Source of the DNA: Typhlomys cinereus
Taxonomy: Eukaryota > Chordata > Mammalia > Rodentia > Platacanthomyidae
Assembly: GCA_023101885.1 (NCBI GenBank)
Contig: JALPQD010000088.1
Span: 6,899,691-6,963,690, forward strand
Length of the DNA stretch: 64,000 nt
Direction of reading: 5' to 3'
Part shown: piece by piece, positions 48,024 to 59,855 of the stretch
Numbering within the stretch: the stretch's first letter is position 1
Layout of the letters: the number at the start of each line of letters is the position of its first letter
The notes under the pieces: model-generated
Told to the model about the DNA's origin: nothing
Database searches by the model: none
The model's input: only the letters and a program-made list of their open reading frames with translations
Program-made: the position numbers and the translations under genes

Positions 48024-48994
48024 ATGCCTCCCTTGGCAGACACACCGAGCTAACTGCAAGACGGACAGACGGGGCTGGCTTGCCACTGCGGTACTCTCAG
48101 TCTTGCTGAAGTCGAGCTTCTTTTCTCAGACTCATCCAAGTCATCTCTAAAACTGGAGTGGGAAACAAAGACTCGCCTATATCTTCATCATGAGGTGGTC
48201 ATGAGACACGTCAGGTGAACGACTTGTTCACTACAGCAGAGTCGCGTCTTTCCCAGACGGCACACGGCTGTATCTTACTTTGGGCTTTTCTTTAGCTACA
48301 GTTGTTTGATTGTCGGTAATCGCCAGCATTGCGTTCGTGGCGTCCAGCCTCGTGGCAAGAATAAACTAGGAATATTCCAGCCATAATCTCATGACTCCCA
48401 CTCTATAAATGCTGAGTTTTCAAAATGATTAGCCTTTCTTTCATTGGCTTTTTCTTTTCCAGGGAAAGATTCTGGGAAAAGCGTTGGTGCTCCACGTTTT
48501 TTTGGGATTCACTTTTCTGGTCATTTTAAATCAGAGCCTCTCAGTCTTCATCTCCATCTCTAGTTTATCTGCCTGGAAAACACCGACTGAATGGTGTCTT
48601 CTCGGCACTCATTGCCCTCCCCCGAGTACAGTGGAAGTTTCCGCATATGGTTGCTCAGTCTTCCAAATGGAAAGCCAGTCGCCCTGCATGGCTTGCTGTA
48701 TTTACTACGAGAAGGTCTTTCACCTGCACTTCCTTTGACCATCCTGCTGTAGGAGAGGCATCTAGATGTTCTGTGCTTTCTGCAGGTTCTTGGCAAGAGA
48801 TTTCCTCACTGAGTCTTTGTGTTTTTCTTACCATGTTCTCTGGGGGGAGTACTTTATACATCATTATGGGGATCGAAGAGACTGTATGAAACCTTAAAAG
48901 TAAATCATGATACAAATAATTTACCTAGAAAGTCATAGCACAGGTATATGGTACATGAAGATTGGTGTAAAGAAAAAGCATCTGTGTACTAGTT

Positions 48995-49415
48995 AGATAC
49001 AGGTGTCAGCTTGACAACTGTGGGCAAGCTCTGGGCACATTTGTAAAGAACTGGTGGCACAGTCCAGCCCGAAGCGAGCCTGCAGGAGAACAGCTTATTG
49101 ATGTAGGGGGATCCAGCCCCTGGTAGGGGTCGCACCATTCCCTGGGCAGGTGGATAAGGCAGAAGGAGCTGCTTCAGCGTCTGATCATGCTTCAGTGTAC
49201 TGAGTGGACTCGCCCATCCTGGGCTGGTGTGCCCCTCTCTCAGGGATCCCCGTGGATATGGTGTGGCCGGTCTCTTGGCTCCTGGTGTTGGTATGAGCTC
49301 TACCCTCCAGCTGGACTATGAATCATAACAGAATCAGAGGCAAGAACTATGACATAACCCCCAAGCTGTTTGGTCATGGATCAATTGACAAATGCAGACA
49401 AACCAAGTAATATAT
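48995..49415 (+). mobile_element. Medium-reiterated repeat, right arm
   Basis: Inverted copy of 5600-6035. Confidence 0.5.
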
Positions 49416-49937
49416 ATTTATTGAGAAAAACACACTATCTTCAATAGTGTCTCAACACAGTGACAAAAATTCATCCTTCGAGCCATATAGAGAGGCAGTT
49501 GTGTTTAATTTTAAGAGCCTGGATGTAAAAATTTCTTTCCTATGTGGGGAGACAGGAAAGGATCCTTAGTTTGTTTGCTACTAGCCAGTGGGTCTCTGTT
49601 TCTTTATCTATTTGCAGTAGCCATACAAGGTGACTAACACACAATTACTACTCTCAAGCTGTTGGTGGTCTAGCCAGGGAGAAAGTTGTGTAAGTAACTA
49701 GGTATTGAACAAGATAGAATGAGCTTTAAAGTGACCTAAGCTGGGGACTGGGGATATAGCTTAATTGGTTCATTTTAGTGGAACAAAGTTGTAAGTTTCA
49801 GCATTTAGGAGGTGGAGACAGGAGCATAAGAAGTTCAAAGTCATCCTCTACTACACAGTGAGTTCCAATCCACCCTTGAGACCTTGTCACAAGAAGAGGG
49901 ATTTTTTTTTTTTTTGACATGAACAAGTTGTAGTCCC

Positions 49938-50310
49938 CTTGTCATGGTTTGAATGTGAGTTGTTCCCCACAAGGCTCATGTTTGCATCTTTAGCTGTTGT
50001 TAATGTTTGGGAAGGTCATGGCACCCTTAGGAGGTACAGCCTTGCTGGAGGAAGGCATGTCACAGGGGGCGGGCCTTGAGGTTGGTTAGCCCCACCCTGC
50101 TTCCCCTAGTTGTCTCCTCCAGCAGTCTGCTGCCTGCTCTCCATCACAGATGTGACTGAAGCCGCCTCCAGCTTTTGCTGCGTCCCATGCCTTTTCCGCC
50201 ATAATGGACGGTGCTCCCGCTCTGGAACTGCAAACCAAATAAATCTCCCTTTCACCCCTTAAGTAGCTTGAGTTTGAATGTCGTCTCACAGCAGTGGAGA
50301 AAAGTAACAG
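49938..50310 (-). mobile_element. Medium-reiterated interspersed repeat, right arm
   Basis: Inverted copy of 4712-5090. Confidence 0.45.
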
Positions 50311-50624
50311 TGACACCCTGAGGTGAAATTCAGAAAGGGTCCATGTCAAAGAAGGAGTATTGACCTCATCAGGCACCACGCAAAGACCTCAGGCAAAAGA
50401 TGAAAGGCATGAAAGGAAGATGTGGGGTCACAGTAGAGGTGGTTTTTGTGAGGCTGATGGTTTGTCTAGGAGTGACAGCAGGTAGGACTAGGGCAAGATT
50501 GTGCATGAGTTGCACAGTCGTATCCTAGGAAGAGTCTAGACGCCCTCCTTTATATAGCAGAGCCACTAGTAAATTTTAATAAGAAGAGACATAGGAGCCA
50601 CATTTCAGGAAGAGTCATTTAAAT

Positions 50625-50679
50625 AAATATTTATTTTATGTGTGCATGCGTGTGAGTGTCAGTGTGAGTGAGTGAGTGA

Positions 50680-50720
<41 letters not shown>

Positions 50721-50915
50721 TGCCTGTGGAGACCCAAGATTGACATCAGGAATCCTTCCGAATTATTATGCTTTCTTATTGCTTTGCTCTGGGGTTTTAG
50801 GCCTGGAAGTACAGGCTGCTGCCATTTCTGCCTGGTGTTTTTATGAGGAATTTGGAATCCAAACTCAAGTCTTTTTGCTTCCAAGACAAAGGCTTTGTCT
50901 CCTCATCTATTTCTT
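50625..50915 (-). mobile_element. B2-like SINE with (TG)n, right arm
   Basis: Inverted copy of 4100-4395; (TG)n at 50685-50715. Confidence 0.65.
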
Positions 50916-51120
50916 CAGCACTTAGAGAGAGAGAGAGAGAGACAGAGAGAGACAGACAGAGAGAGAGAGACAGAGAGACAGAGAGAGAGCGCGCGCTAGA
51001 GAGAGAACAGGCTCATATACTAGGAGATGGTTGTCTCCTTCTTGGTTTCAAATTCCGGTTGACAGGTCTGTGTTCCTTATGCATGAGCCTTCTTACTGGC
51101 TCAGACAGACTCACTTAATA
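50916..51120 (-). mobile_element. SINE with (GA)n, right arm
   Basis: Inverted copy of 3890-4098. Confidence 0.5.
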
Positions 51121-52156
51121 AATCTACTAAACACTACCTGTGGGTATGTGCTTGGGTCTCTGCTTGGGTTTGCTTGGGGCCACACAGCAAGAAGGCTGAT
51201 GCCCTTACAGAGCTAACAGGAGGTGTGGGAGCCAGAGAACCCCCCCTCTCCCCGTTAGCTTTGTAACGCGGGAGAGTCTGATGAAGATGTCTTGGGTACC
51301 AGAGAAGTCCATTAAGGAACATTCACCTCGGTCTTGGGAGTCTCTACACTCTGGAACCTGGAGAAATGGTAGGTGTGGTCCACGCTGATATAAGGAAGAA
51401 CAGAACTTCAACAAGGTGAAACTGCTTAATTCTGGCATGAATTTGGCACATGGCAGCCACTGAGTTGGCCTATGGCTTATAACCTGTGTAATCTGGTTGC
51501 CTGACATATGTGCTGGACCTAGCCACTAATTTCTAAAAACAGAATATAGCAAAAGTGACAGAATATCACTCGAGATTCAGCTATAAAAAAAGCATAGTGA
51601 CTCTGTCCTCTCCTCTGTCTCTTTCTCTCTCCCTTTCTCTTTATCTTTCTCACCTTCCTACTTTGATACAATCCGGCTGCCTTGCTGTGAGCTTCCCACA
51701 GAGAACACCACAGAAAAGAACAGAGGCAAGTTCCCTGTCAACTACCCAGGAGCAAAGGTCTTTGGTTCAATAGCACTAGGAAAGCAAATCCTGCCAACCA
51801 CCCTGTGTCACCTGGAGACGGAGACCACAACCCCAGGTGACATCTTATGCTGCCTCCTGAGCGGTCCCTGCCGAGCTACACCTGGATGGGTCCACAATAG
51901 AAACGTTGAGTCAATAAATGTTCACTCTAACACCCAGAAGTGAACTAAGGCGAAGTGTTAAAGTGAACTAAGGTGAAGGAACCCTACAGCTAGTACCATC
52001 CGTGACAGGGAGAGAACTTGTAAGTCAGGAAGTTCATGTTCTGTCCTCCTTGAAGTGGGGGAGAGTTATTTGTTGGGGACGGAGAAGACCTGCCTCTTCA
52101 AGTCGGTTGGATCTTTGATATCTGTAATCAGTGCCATGCCTGGAGACTACACCTCA

Positions 52157-52264
52157 GTTAATCCCTTGCTTCTAAGGATCTTAGAGCCTGTGAACCATGC
52201 TAGACTTTGAGGGGTCAATAATATGTTGGTGATTGTGCAGGTCATGCAAAGTCCTATTATGATT
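52157..52264 (-). mobile_element. L1 3' UTR fragment at outer edge of right arm
   Basis: About 105 bp matching 36698-36795 (ttaatcccttgc.tctaagg, gtcattgtgcaggtcatgca). It has no A tail and is cut at both sides. It forms the outer breakpoint of the duplication. Confidence 0.75.
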
Positions 52265-55200
52265 ATGAAATCTTTATTTTCTGCCCCTCATGTAGTTTAC
52301 CATAATAGATGAGCTCACGGGGCATTTAATTTGTGCTCAAAGCAATGAGAATGAACATCCATATCAGCAGTGTGGTGAGATTAGATCAGCAGCTCTCAAC
52401 CATCTCTACATCATAGGAATTTTATGGTATGTCCTCTATGAACCCCACGATAATTGTGGAAGAGCCAATAATGTGCTCAAGGTCATGCCAGCTATTGCTT
52501 GTGTATTATTAGCATTGATCTAATCTAAGTACTGATCTTATTTGAAGATTAGGAAACTGATAATTAGGACAATTATCACAACTTCCTAAAAAGCCTATAA
52601 GCAGTGAATAGCTGAAGTTGAGTTCAAACTGGTTTGAATTGAGACTTATTCTTTTTTTTAATCTCCAATAGATATTTATTTAGCTAGCTTAATTATCAGA
52701 GTGAAATGTTAGTTGACTAAATTTCTAATAGTTTGAACATCTTTCCATTTAGACACCATAGCATCTCTGTTTTTTTCCCTCCATATATACATTTACTGTA
52801 AAGTGTTAGATGAGTTCATATTGCTACCCCATCTCTGAATGGTCCACTGATTCTTACAGGTGACAGGAACAGAAAGCAATTAAAACATCCTCTTCCAAAA
52901 ACTTATAAAATATGGAAATCAGGACACACCTGCTGCTATAGCCACACTTCCGTGTTGCCTCAAACTCTTATGGTTTGGAAATTATCTATCTAGTTTCATT
53001 GTTCAAAAACAAGGAATTAATCATTTCTAAGTAAGCCAAGTGAAATCAATAGTATTCTTCCCCCCACTGACCTCATCAACAAAAACATGAAGAAGTCACT
53101 AAAATATAGTCCCAAAGGAAGATGTGCCAGTGGAATAAGCCTGATGCAATTTAACTCTTGAGCACACTGTTCCTAACCTTGATTATTGCTTCCCAAGCTG
53201 ACCTTGGTCATCTCAGGGGACCAACGGTGGCTCGTTAGCCAGGTTAGCTATGCTTATTATTATTGGATAATAATTTCAAGTCTAAATACCAGTGCAATTT
53301 TGAAAATAAGTTCCAAGCTACAAAGATGTCACAAGTAAAATCTACTTGTCACTTTATACAAAGAAAAGGGTGGAGAATGCCCTCAAAACAAGGATTGATC
53401 TGATAGGTATCTATGGAGGTGTTGCCCTATAACGATTTGAGTCAGTGATCCCTGGGCTCGAGAAGTGGTCACCCTGCCAGTCTTGCAAGAACACAAAGAC
53501 CTTGACACAAAGTTCGCAGAGTTAGCAGAAGATTCACATGACTCTGCGATCAACTACCTCCACACGAGTCAAGTCCTTCCAAAGGTAAGAACTTCCTCCC
53601 ACACCTTAGATTTTATATTTGAGAAATCCTATGTCTGTAACAAAGTCAAGGCTTGTGGGAACCATTGGCCTGGAACTGAGGTTGAACATGGATCTTTCCA
53701 TAAAGAGAGGCTCATTCAATCCTATTCAGGAGTAGTAATTAATATCCAGTGGCTTAAGAGGAACTCAAAAATATATGCCTTGAAACCCATGCTCTTCAAG
53801 CTGATGTGAAGCCAAGAGAAAAGTATCTGTTTTGCAAAGGTCAAAATCAGATAAAATAAGTTTGGCACTAAACCAGTGCTGAAACAAAGATGTGAATACT
53901 TTCAAGTGGTCTTCTACTTTAAAAAAAATTCAAAATTTCAAATTTCAAGTTCACAGTCCTAGAAAACAGAAAATACATACTTGTGTAATAAAAGACATAA
54001 TCAGAGGTACCTTTCACTTGAAACTCTTCTTATGCAATAAAAAAAGGATTGCGATGACATTTAATGTTTCTTAAGGGATTGTGGAACACAGAGAAAGAGA
54101 GAACCCTGTTCTCTCATGGCAGCATTTAATGACTATAACTGGTATTGTTTGTGTTGTTCTGTCTCTCATTCAGCTTTGTGCTCTCACATTTTACACCCTT
54201 CCTATTCTCCAGGAAAGCAGAAGTCATGTCTAATATGCAACAAAGACTGAGTAATGTATGGAAAAACTGTTCATTAAAATAACTATCAAATAGGTAGTAA
54301 AAGAGGAAGAGAGAGGAGTGAAAAAGAAATAGAGACTAAAGATCAGGATGATCACTTTACAGTGATGGTTTATTGATTAACGACAATTAGAATTGAAGAA
54401 TTTTACGTTTCCATGACAGCTATCATTCACTCTGTTATTTATTTCAATGGTAGAAACAGACCTATTTCAGATTAACCTAAGAAGTTATTCTTTCTCTATT
54501 ATTTACCTACTAAGAAAGTCAATTAAGCTCCTATGCCTCAGTTTCTTCAACCAAAAAAAAAGAACAATAAAGTCACTTATTGCCTAAGAATGAGAGACCA
54601 TCTCAAGTGCAATAATGCCTATAAAATTAACTGTATGAGCCCTAGGAAGGACCCAAGAAATGTTCCTTTGATTGCATTAAGAGAACAGTACCTTTTTTGA
54701 ATGTCTGAATGTCTTCCTCCTATTCTATACTAACTCTGATTATAGATTATAGCCCTTATATTTTCATATTAATAATGTTCCTCTAAAAGGCTGTGTCAAA
54801 CTGATCCATTTTCTCTCCCAGACAGTTTTGTACCTTCTAGATTCTAGAATATCAATGTGTCACTTTAAGACGTATGCATGGGTCCTAGCATATTTATGAA
54901 GTGAATGAAATGAGAAGAGCTTAAGCAATGTGTGTGCAGAATGTGCATCTTGGGCATGGAGTCCTGTACCTGAGCATTCTGGACCATCTTCCTGCATCTG
55001 CTTGATTTCATTACAGTAACAAGAGTATTTCCTATAAGATAAAGCTAACTGGGCTTCCAGATGGAGCCTAACCTCTGTCTTCACTTTGTTACCTGTACAG
55101 GGGAAGAAGTTCATATATGATGAGTGAAAAACGTTTTCACAACTGAGATGCCAGTTACACCACTATTACAGTATTTGTGTTCTGTTTGTTTTGCTTTTGA

Positions 55201-56330
55201 TCAAGTGCCCTGGATTTTACAACATTTCCCCATGGCTGACTTCTCTTTTCTAGACTTTATATTGAAAAGAAAGCCTTTGAGACTCAATTACTTTGAGGCT
55301 AGATTCAGTTGTATGGGGAAGTCGGGGTTTCCTGAGCCTAAGGAGGGTAGAAAGGAATGAGCAGAAGGCACCATTAGGACCTCTCAGCTCTAGATTCCTA
55401 ATGAGCGATTCACTTTGTTTCAACTGTATAGACTTGACTCAACTTCAGACGGCTAGCCTGAATTCACACTAAGCTCTTAGCAACCAGAGGCAGGGAGCTT
55501 CAAACTGTGGGCACTTAATGAAAGCACTTGGGGCATCTCACAGATGTTGGGTCCTGCCTTCTCTTGTTTCCATGCTGCTCTCACAAAGGACAAGTTAAAC
55601 CATCTTTCTCTCTCTTCACCCAAAACATCATAGCATGTAGCTATGTAACACTTTTTCCCTGCTCCTCAGAACACAAAGATGTTCTTTCTGATTCATGGGC
55701 AAGGGCAGCTCTTCATAGATAAGCCACAGTCTTATTACAATAGTATCTCAAGTCTAGAAATGCTGCAGCCTACGATTTTTTTTTATGAGCATGTCCACTA
55801 AAGTCATTGTGTGGAATGAGTGAGTGAAAACACAACCAAGTGTTCTTCATTATGCCTAGCACCTAATTTACATGATCATTTGGCATAAGAAAAAGCTCCT
55901 GCTCTGAGAATCTTAGCTCCAATTCAGGGGGAGCCTAAAATATAAATATAAAGGACAAAACATACTGATAAAGAAAAAAGATGAGTGCTAATACTAAAAT
56001 CATAATATGGTGAGCAGCATAAGATTTCAGAGAAAGGAGAAAGAGTAAACAGGTGTGGTTTAGAAAGTTTCCATGAACAACCACAATCAAGCAATTGGGA
56101 AATATCCAAGAGAGAGCATGGTAGTTCTAGTTGGCAAGGAGTAGCCAGATGAAGGTAAAGAGCAGAACATGTGGTATAATACAGGGATATCTGAGCGCTG
56201 AAATAGAATCAGGCCACAGAGCATCTCCGGGAAAGACTGGAATTGACAGACACATGTGAAGGTTGACAGTGCAGCATTAGATAAGTCACTGGCAGGATCA
56301 GGAAAATGGATGGAACTGTAGATCATCATG
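52265..56330. other. Unassigned sequence between right arm and OR10V1
   Basis: No gene recognised. A short exon-like stretch (53465-53585, open and followed by gtaagaac) has no protein match I can name. The rest is AT-rich with no clear repeats. Confidence 0.4.
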
Positions 56331-56344
56331 CCAAGCGAAAGAAG

Positions 56345-56580
56345 CCAGACTCAAGGCTGAGGATGCAGTACACTTGGTAAAGTACTTGCCGGGCATGAAC
56401 TGAACCCTGGGTTCTATATCCAGCACCCCACAAAACTGGATGTGGTAACACATGGTTGCAGCCCCAAAACTCAGGAGCTGGAGGCAGGCGAATAAGAATT
56501 TCATTTTTAACTACATAGTAAGTTTTAGGCCAGCCTGGGATACATGAAACCTTGTCATGAAAGTAAGGTAGATTCAGAAA
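56345..56580 (+). mobile_element. ID/B1-type composite SINE
   Basis: ctgaggatgcagtacacttgg head and B1-like ggccagcctgggatacatga end. Diverged. Confidence 0.5.
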
Positions 56581-56954
56581 GACAAGAAGACAAATATCAT
56601 ATCGTTCTCTTATATTGAAAATCCAGATGGGAATAATTATGATCAAGGTACATGGGATGCATGTGTGAAAACCTCATCATGAAAGCCATCACTTGTACAA
56701 CACATATATGCTAATAAAAGGGCACTAGTGCTTTTTATGCACATGAATAATGTGATAATAAAGATCAGGATGGACGGCAGCAGGCAGAGAAGGGAACTAA
56801 GTGGGAGACCATGTCCCAAGTCATCTTGACAATCCAAACATAAAATAACAAGGAGCAGACTGGGTCAGTGAGAAATGACCAAAGCACCAGTCAAGAAACT
56901 TTGAAAGATGAACTATGACTCTTCAGGGACAAAACAGATAAAGGAGAGAAAACA

Positions 56955-57145
56955 GCATAAAGGGGCTCCAAATGCAGCTTGGTGTATAGAGTGCTTTCCC
57001 AGCATGCATGAAACCATGGGTTGGGTGCCCAGAACCACACGAACCAGGAAAGCGTGAGGCGAGAGGATTATAAAGTCAAGGTTATCCCTGAATACACAGT
57101 GAGTGTAAGGTCAGTCTGGAGTACATGAGACTTTGTCTCAAAAAT
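56955..57145 (+). mobile_element. ID/B1-type composite SINE
   Basis: tRNA-like gcagcttggtgtatagagtg head, B1-like ...gagactttgtctcaaaaatg end. Its A-rich tail leads straight into the (GAAA)/(GGAA) array, a usual way for such arrays to arise. Confidence 0.55.
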
Positions 57146-57149
57146 GAAA

Positions 57150-57313
57150 AAGAAAGAAAGAAAGAAAGGAAGGAAGGAAGGAAGGAAGGAAGGAAGGAAG
57201 GAAGGAAGGAAGGAAGGAAGGAAGGAAGGAAGGAAGGAAGGAAGGAAGGAAGGAAGGAAGGAAGGAAAGAAGGAAAGAAGGAAGGAGAGAAAGAGAAAGA
57301 AAGAGAGAAAGAA
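57150..57313 (+). repeat. (GAAA)/(GGAA)n microsatellite, first part
   Basis: GGAA tetramers from about 57166 to 57265, then mixed GAAA/GAGA. Interrupted by the SINE that follows. Confidence 0.95.
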
Positions 57314-57327
57314 AAAGAGGGAGGGGG

Positions 57328-57535
57328 GGTTGGAGAGGTGGCTCAGGGGTTAAGCCTCTGCCTTGCAGGCGGAAGGTCCTGAGTTTGGATCCTAGACCCC
57401 ATGTATAGAAGCCAGGAGGAAGCCAGGGCAGCCTGCGTTTCTGGTCCTGGTAGGGCGGAGCCTGTGAATCCCTGGGGCAGAGTAAACAAAGAGGAGGTGG
57501 AGGCGTCCATGGTGGTTCCTGAATTCGTCCGTGGT

Positions 57536-57577
<42 letters not shown>

Positions 57578-57650
57578 TACACACACGCATACATGTATAC
57601 ATATACACACACAATTGAATAAATAATAAATAATAAAAAAATTTTTAGAG
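57328..57650 (+). mobile_element. Young B2-like SINE inside GGAA array
   Basis: gttggagaggtggctcaggg head, (CA)n at 57540-57612 and aataaataataaa tail. Flanking aaagagggaggggg occurs on both sides (about 57314-57327 and 57651-57664), so it inserted into the purine array and split it. Confidence 0.85.
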
Positions 57651-57664
57651 AAAGAGGGAGGGGG

Positions 57665-57822
57665 GAAGGAAGGAAGGAAGGAAGGAAGGAAGGAAGGAAG
57701 GAAGGAAGGAAGGAAGGAAGGAAGGAAGGAGGAAGAAGGGAGAAGGGAGGGAGGGAGGGAGGCAGGGAGAGAGGCAGGGAGGGAGGGAGGCAGACAGGGA
57801 GGGAGGGATGGAGGGAGGAAAA
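57665..57822 (+). repeat. (GGAA)n / (GGGA)n array, second part
   Basis: GGAA tetramers to about 57730, then GGGA/GGCA-type units. Continuation of 57150-57313. Confidence 0.95.
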
Positions 57823-57825
57823 AAA

Positions 57826-58085
57826 AGATTGGAGAGATGGCTCAGATCAGGGGTTAAGACTTTACCTCACATGCAAAAGAATCTGAGTTCAGATCCCAGA
57901 GCCCACTTAACAGTAGGAAATGGTGTCAGCTTGCACTTCCTGCCTTTGATAAAGAAGCCTGGGAAACTACAGCGCCAAGAAGGTGGTAGAACATTTCAGG
58001 TTGATTCCTGAAGTCATCCTTGGGCCACCACAGGCACACCCATACGTGTTTGTGTATAGGACCACACTTCAATATGAAAAAAAAT
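57826..58085 (+). mobile_element. B2-like SINE
   Basis: gattggagagatggctcaga head, box-B-like ctgagttcagatccc and a diverged body. Confidence 0.65.
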
Positions 58086-58372
58086 CAGTGAGAATCAATA
58101 CAGTTTCCAGGTTCTGAAACATTTGTAAGATGTGATACCATACTACATCAGTGTCACAGTTTTCTCTTTAAATCATATTCCATACCTGTCTACAGCTCTA
58201 AAAGTTCTTATTTCAAGCCTCAGTAAGAAACCTACATATCCATTTTGTGGCCTTTAACTTTGGTATTTCTCTATTCATCAATTTGTGCAACAACACTTTA
58301 TGAGAATTCATCCATGCCAGGAATTGTGCTAGCAACAGTGTTAAGTCAAACATCATCAAAACCCTCACCACT

Positions 58373-58500
58373 GGGCTAGAGAGATAGATATAGCTCAGTA
58401 AGGCAGGTGTCTGCTTGCAAGCATGGCCACCTGAGTACAATACCCACAAGCCCACTTGGGGGAAGAAGAAAACTGGCTTACAAAAAAAAAAAAAAATACA
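58373..58500 (+). mobile_element. SINE remnant upstream of OR10V1
   Basis: tgggctagagagatagatat ... cacctgagtacaatacccac, then an A-rich tail. Confidence 0.45.
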
Positions 58501-58703
58501 TTCTTATTTTTTTAAAAAAAATTCTTACCAGTGATTTTTTTCAATTTTTGGTACTAAGGGCTGTGAAAGGCGATGGCAAGTGAACCCATGGAGAGGTCCC
58601 TTCTGCACAACCAAGCTATAGCTGAAGCACCTCCAACAGTGCGCTCACAGTGACCCAGAGGAGTCAGGACGTCTCACTCAACAAGCCACACCTTGAGACC
58701 CGA

Positions 58704-58720
58704 GTCCCTTCTCTGTGCAG
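58704..58720 (+). other. OR10V1: Predicted splice acceptor of OR10V1 coding exon
   Basis: A pyrimidine-rich run ends in tgtgcag immediately before cgggcc, 18 nt before the start ATG. OR genes usually have a 5' UTR intron ending just before an intronless coding exon. Prediction only; no transcript is available. Confidence 0.5.
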
Positions 58721-58738
58721 CGGGCCAGCGCTGTACCC

Positions 58739-59668
58739 ATGGAAGGCATGAACAGAACAGCAAGGATACAGTTCTTCTTCCGCCCCTTCTCACCCGACTC
58801 TGAGGTGCAGATGCTGATATTCGCCGCCTTCTTGGTGATGTACTTGACCAGCCTCGGAGGAAATGCCACCATCGCTGTGGTCGTCCACATCAACCACTCG
58901 CTCCACACCCCCATGTACTTTTTCCTAGCTAACCTGGCCGTCCTGGAGATCTTCTACACTTCGTCCATCGCCCCGCTGGCCCTGGCGAGCCTTCTTTCCA
59001 TAGGCAAGACGCCGGTTTCCCTCGCTGGTTGTGGTACCCAGATGTTCTTCTTTGTCTTCTTGGGTGGCAGTGACTGTGTCCTGCTCGCTGTCATGGCTTA
59101 TGACCGGTTTGTCGCCATCTGCTACCCTCTGAGATATACCCTCATCATGAGCTGGCCCCTGTGTGTGCAGATGATGTTGGGGTCCCTAGTGCTGGGGTTC
59201 CTGCTGTCGCTATCCCTGACTATTCTAATCTTCAGTCTCCCGTTCTGTCACAACAATGAGATCTACCACTTTTACTGTGACATGCCTGCAGTCATGAGCC
59301 TGGCTTGTGCAGACACACGTGTCCACAGGACGGCTCTGCACATCATCAGCTTCATCGTCCTGAGCATCCCCCTCACGCTCATCTCCATCTCCTATGTCTT
59401 CATCATCGCAGCCATTGTACGGATGCGTTCAGCCGAAGGGCGCCATCGAGCCTTCTCCACCTGCTCCTCTCACATCCTGGTGGTCCTCCTGCAGTTTGGC
59501 TGCACCAGCTTCATATACCTCTCCCCGAGTTCCACCTACTCACCTGAGCTGGGACGGGTGGTATCTGTGGTCTACACTTTCATCACCCCCATCTTAAACC
59601 CCTTGATCTACAGTATGAGGAATAAGGAACTCAAAGATGCCTTAAGGAAGGTACTGAGAAAGTTCTAG
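58739..59668 (+). CDS. OR10V1: Olfactory receptor OR10V1 orthologue
   Basis: Intact 309-residue class II OR. The N-terminus MEGMNRTARIQFFFRPFSP and C-terminus ELKDALRKVLRKF match what I remember of human OR10V1, which has the same length. Landmarks: sequon NRT (5-7), LHTPMYFFLANLAVLE after TM1, MAYDRFVAIC ending TM3, RAFSTCSSH before TM6 and PILNPLIYS in TM7. I chose the ATG at 58739 (cccATGG, good context). The open frame extends upstream to a GTG at 58715, but a splice acceptor (cttctctgtgcag, ending 58720) lies in that extension, so it is probably intron plus 5' UTR. It is oriented like the right-arm OR about 10.7 kb upstream and lies outside the inverted duplication. Confidence 0.95.
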   Translation: MEGMNRTARIQFFFRPFSPDSEVQMLIFAAFLVMYLTSLGGNATIAVVVHINHSLHTPMYFFLANLAVLEIFYTSSIAPLALASLLSIGKTPVSLAGCGTQMFFFVFLGGSDCVLLAVMAYDRFVAICYPLRYTLIMSWPLCVQMMLGSLVLGFLLSLSLTILIFSLPFCHNNEIYHFYCDMPAVMSLACADTRVHRTALHIISFIVLSIPLTLISISYVFIIAAIVRMRSAEGRHRAFSTCSSHILVVLLQFGCTSFIYLSPSSTYSPELGRVVSVVYTFITPILNPLIYSMRNKELKDALRKVLRKF

Positions 59669-59734
59669 ACAGGATAATCTTGTGACTTACTGAAGTCAAT
59701 GCTCTTCTGAAAATGAAATGGGATAATTACAGAA

Positions 59735-59855
59735 GGGCCAGGCATGAGAATTCACACCGGGAACCCAGGTACTTGGAAGGGGAAGGAAAGAGGGCTGTAA
59801 GTTGGACAATACTTGAGTTATACAAGGCTATCCTGTCTCAAGACAAGCTAATGTT
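59735..59855 (+). mobile_element. B1-like SINE remnant downstream of OR10V1
   Basis: gggccaggcatgagaattcacaccg... ending tcctgtctcaag. Diverged. Confidence 0.4.

Larger units (their letters stand above)
36400..52164 (-). repeat. Right arm of large inverted duplication
   Basis: Inverted copy of 2874-20456, shorter by about 1.8 kb because it lacks the left-arm L1 (8895-9990) and SINE (17040-17378) and has lost 737 bp at 44944/44945, partly offset by a GA-rich expansion. The outer end falls at 52157-52164, where duplicated unique sequence switches to an L1 3' UTR fragment. The inner end lies in the T-rich complement of an L1 tail near 36400. Confidence 0.95.

Noticed and set aside
57340..57370. 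Possible tRNA gene in a gctca...ggttaagcctc stretch
   Set aside because: These are A-box-like heads of B2-type SINEs; no cloverleaf or anticodon arm is preserved.
58715..58738. Upstream GTG extension of OR10V1
   Set aside because: The ATG at 58739 matches the family N-terminus and length, and a splice acceptor lies inside the extension.
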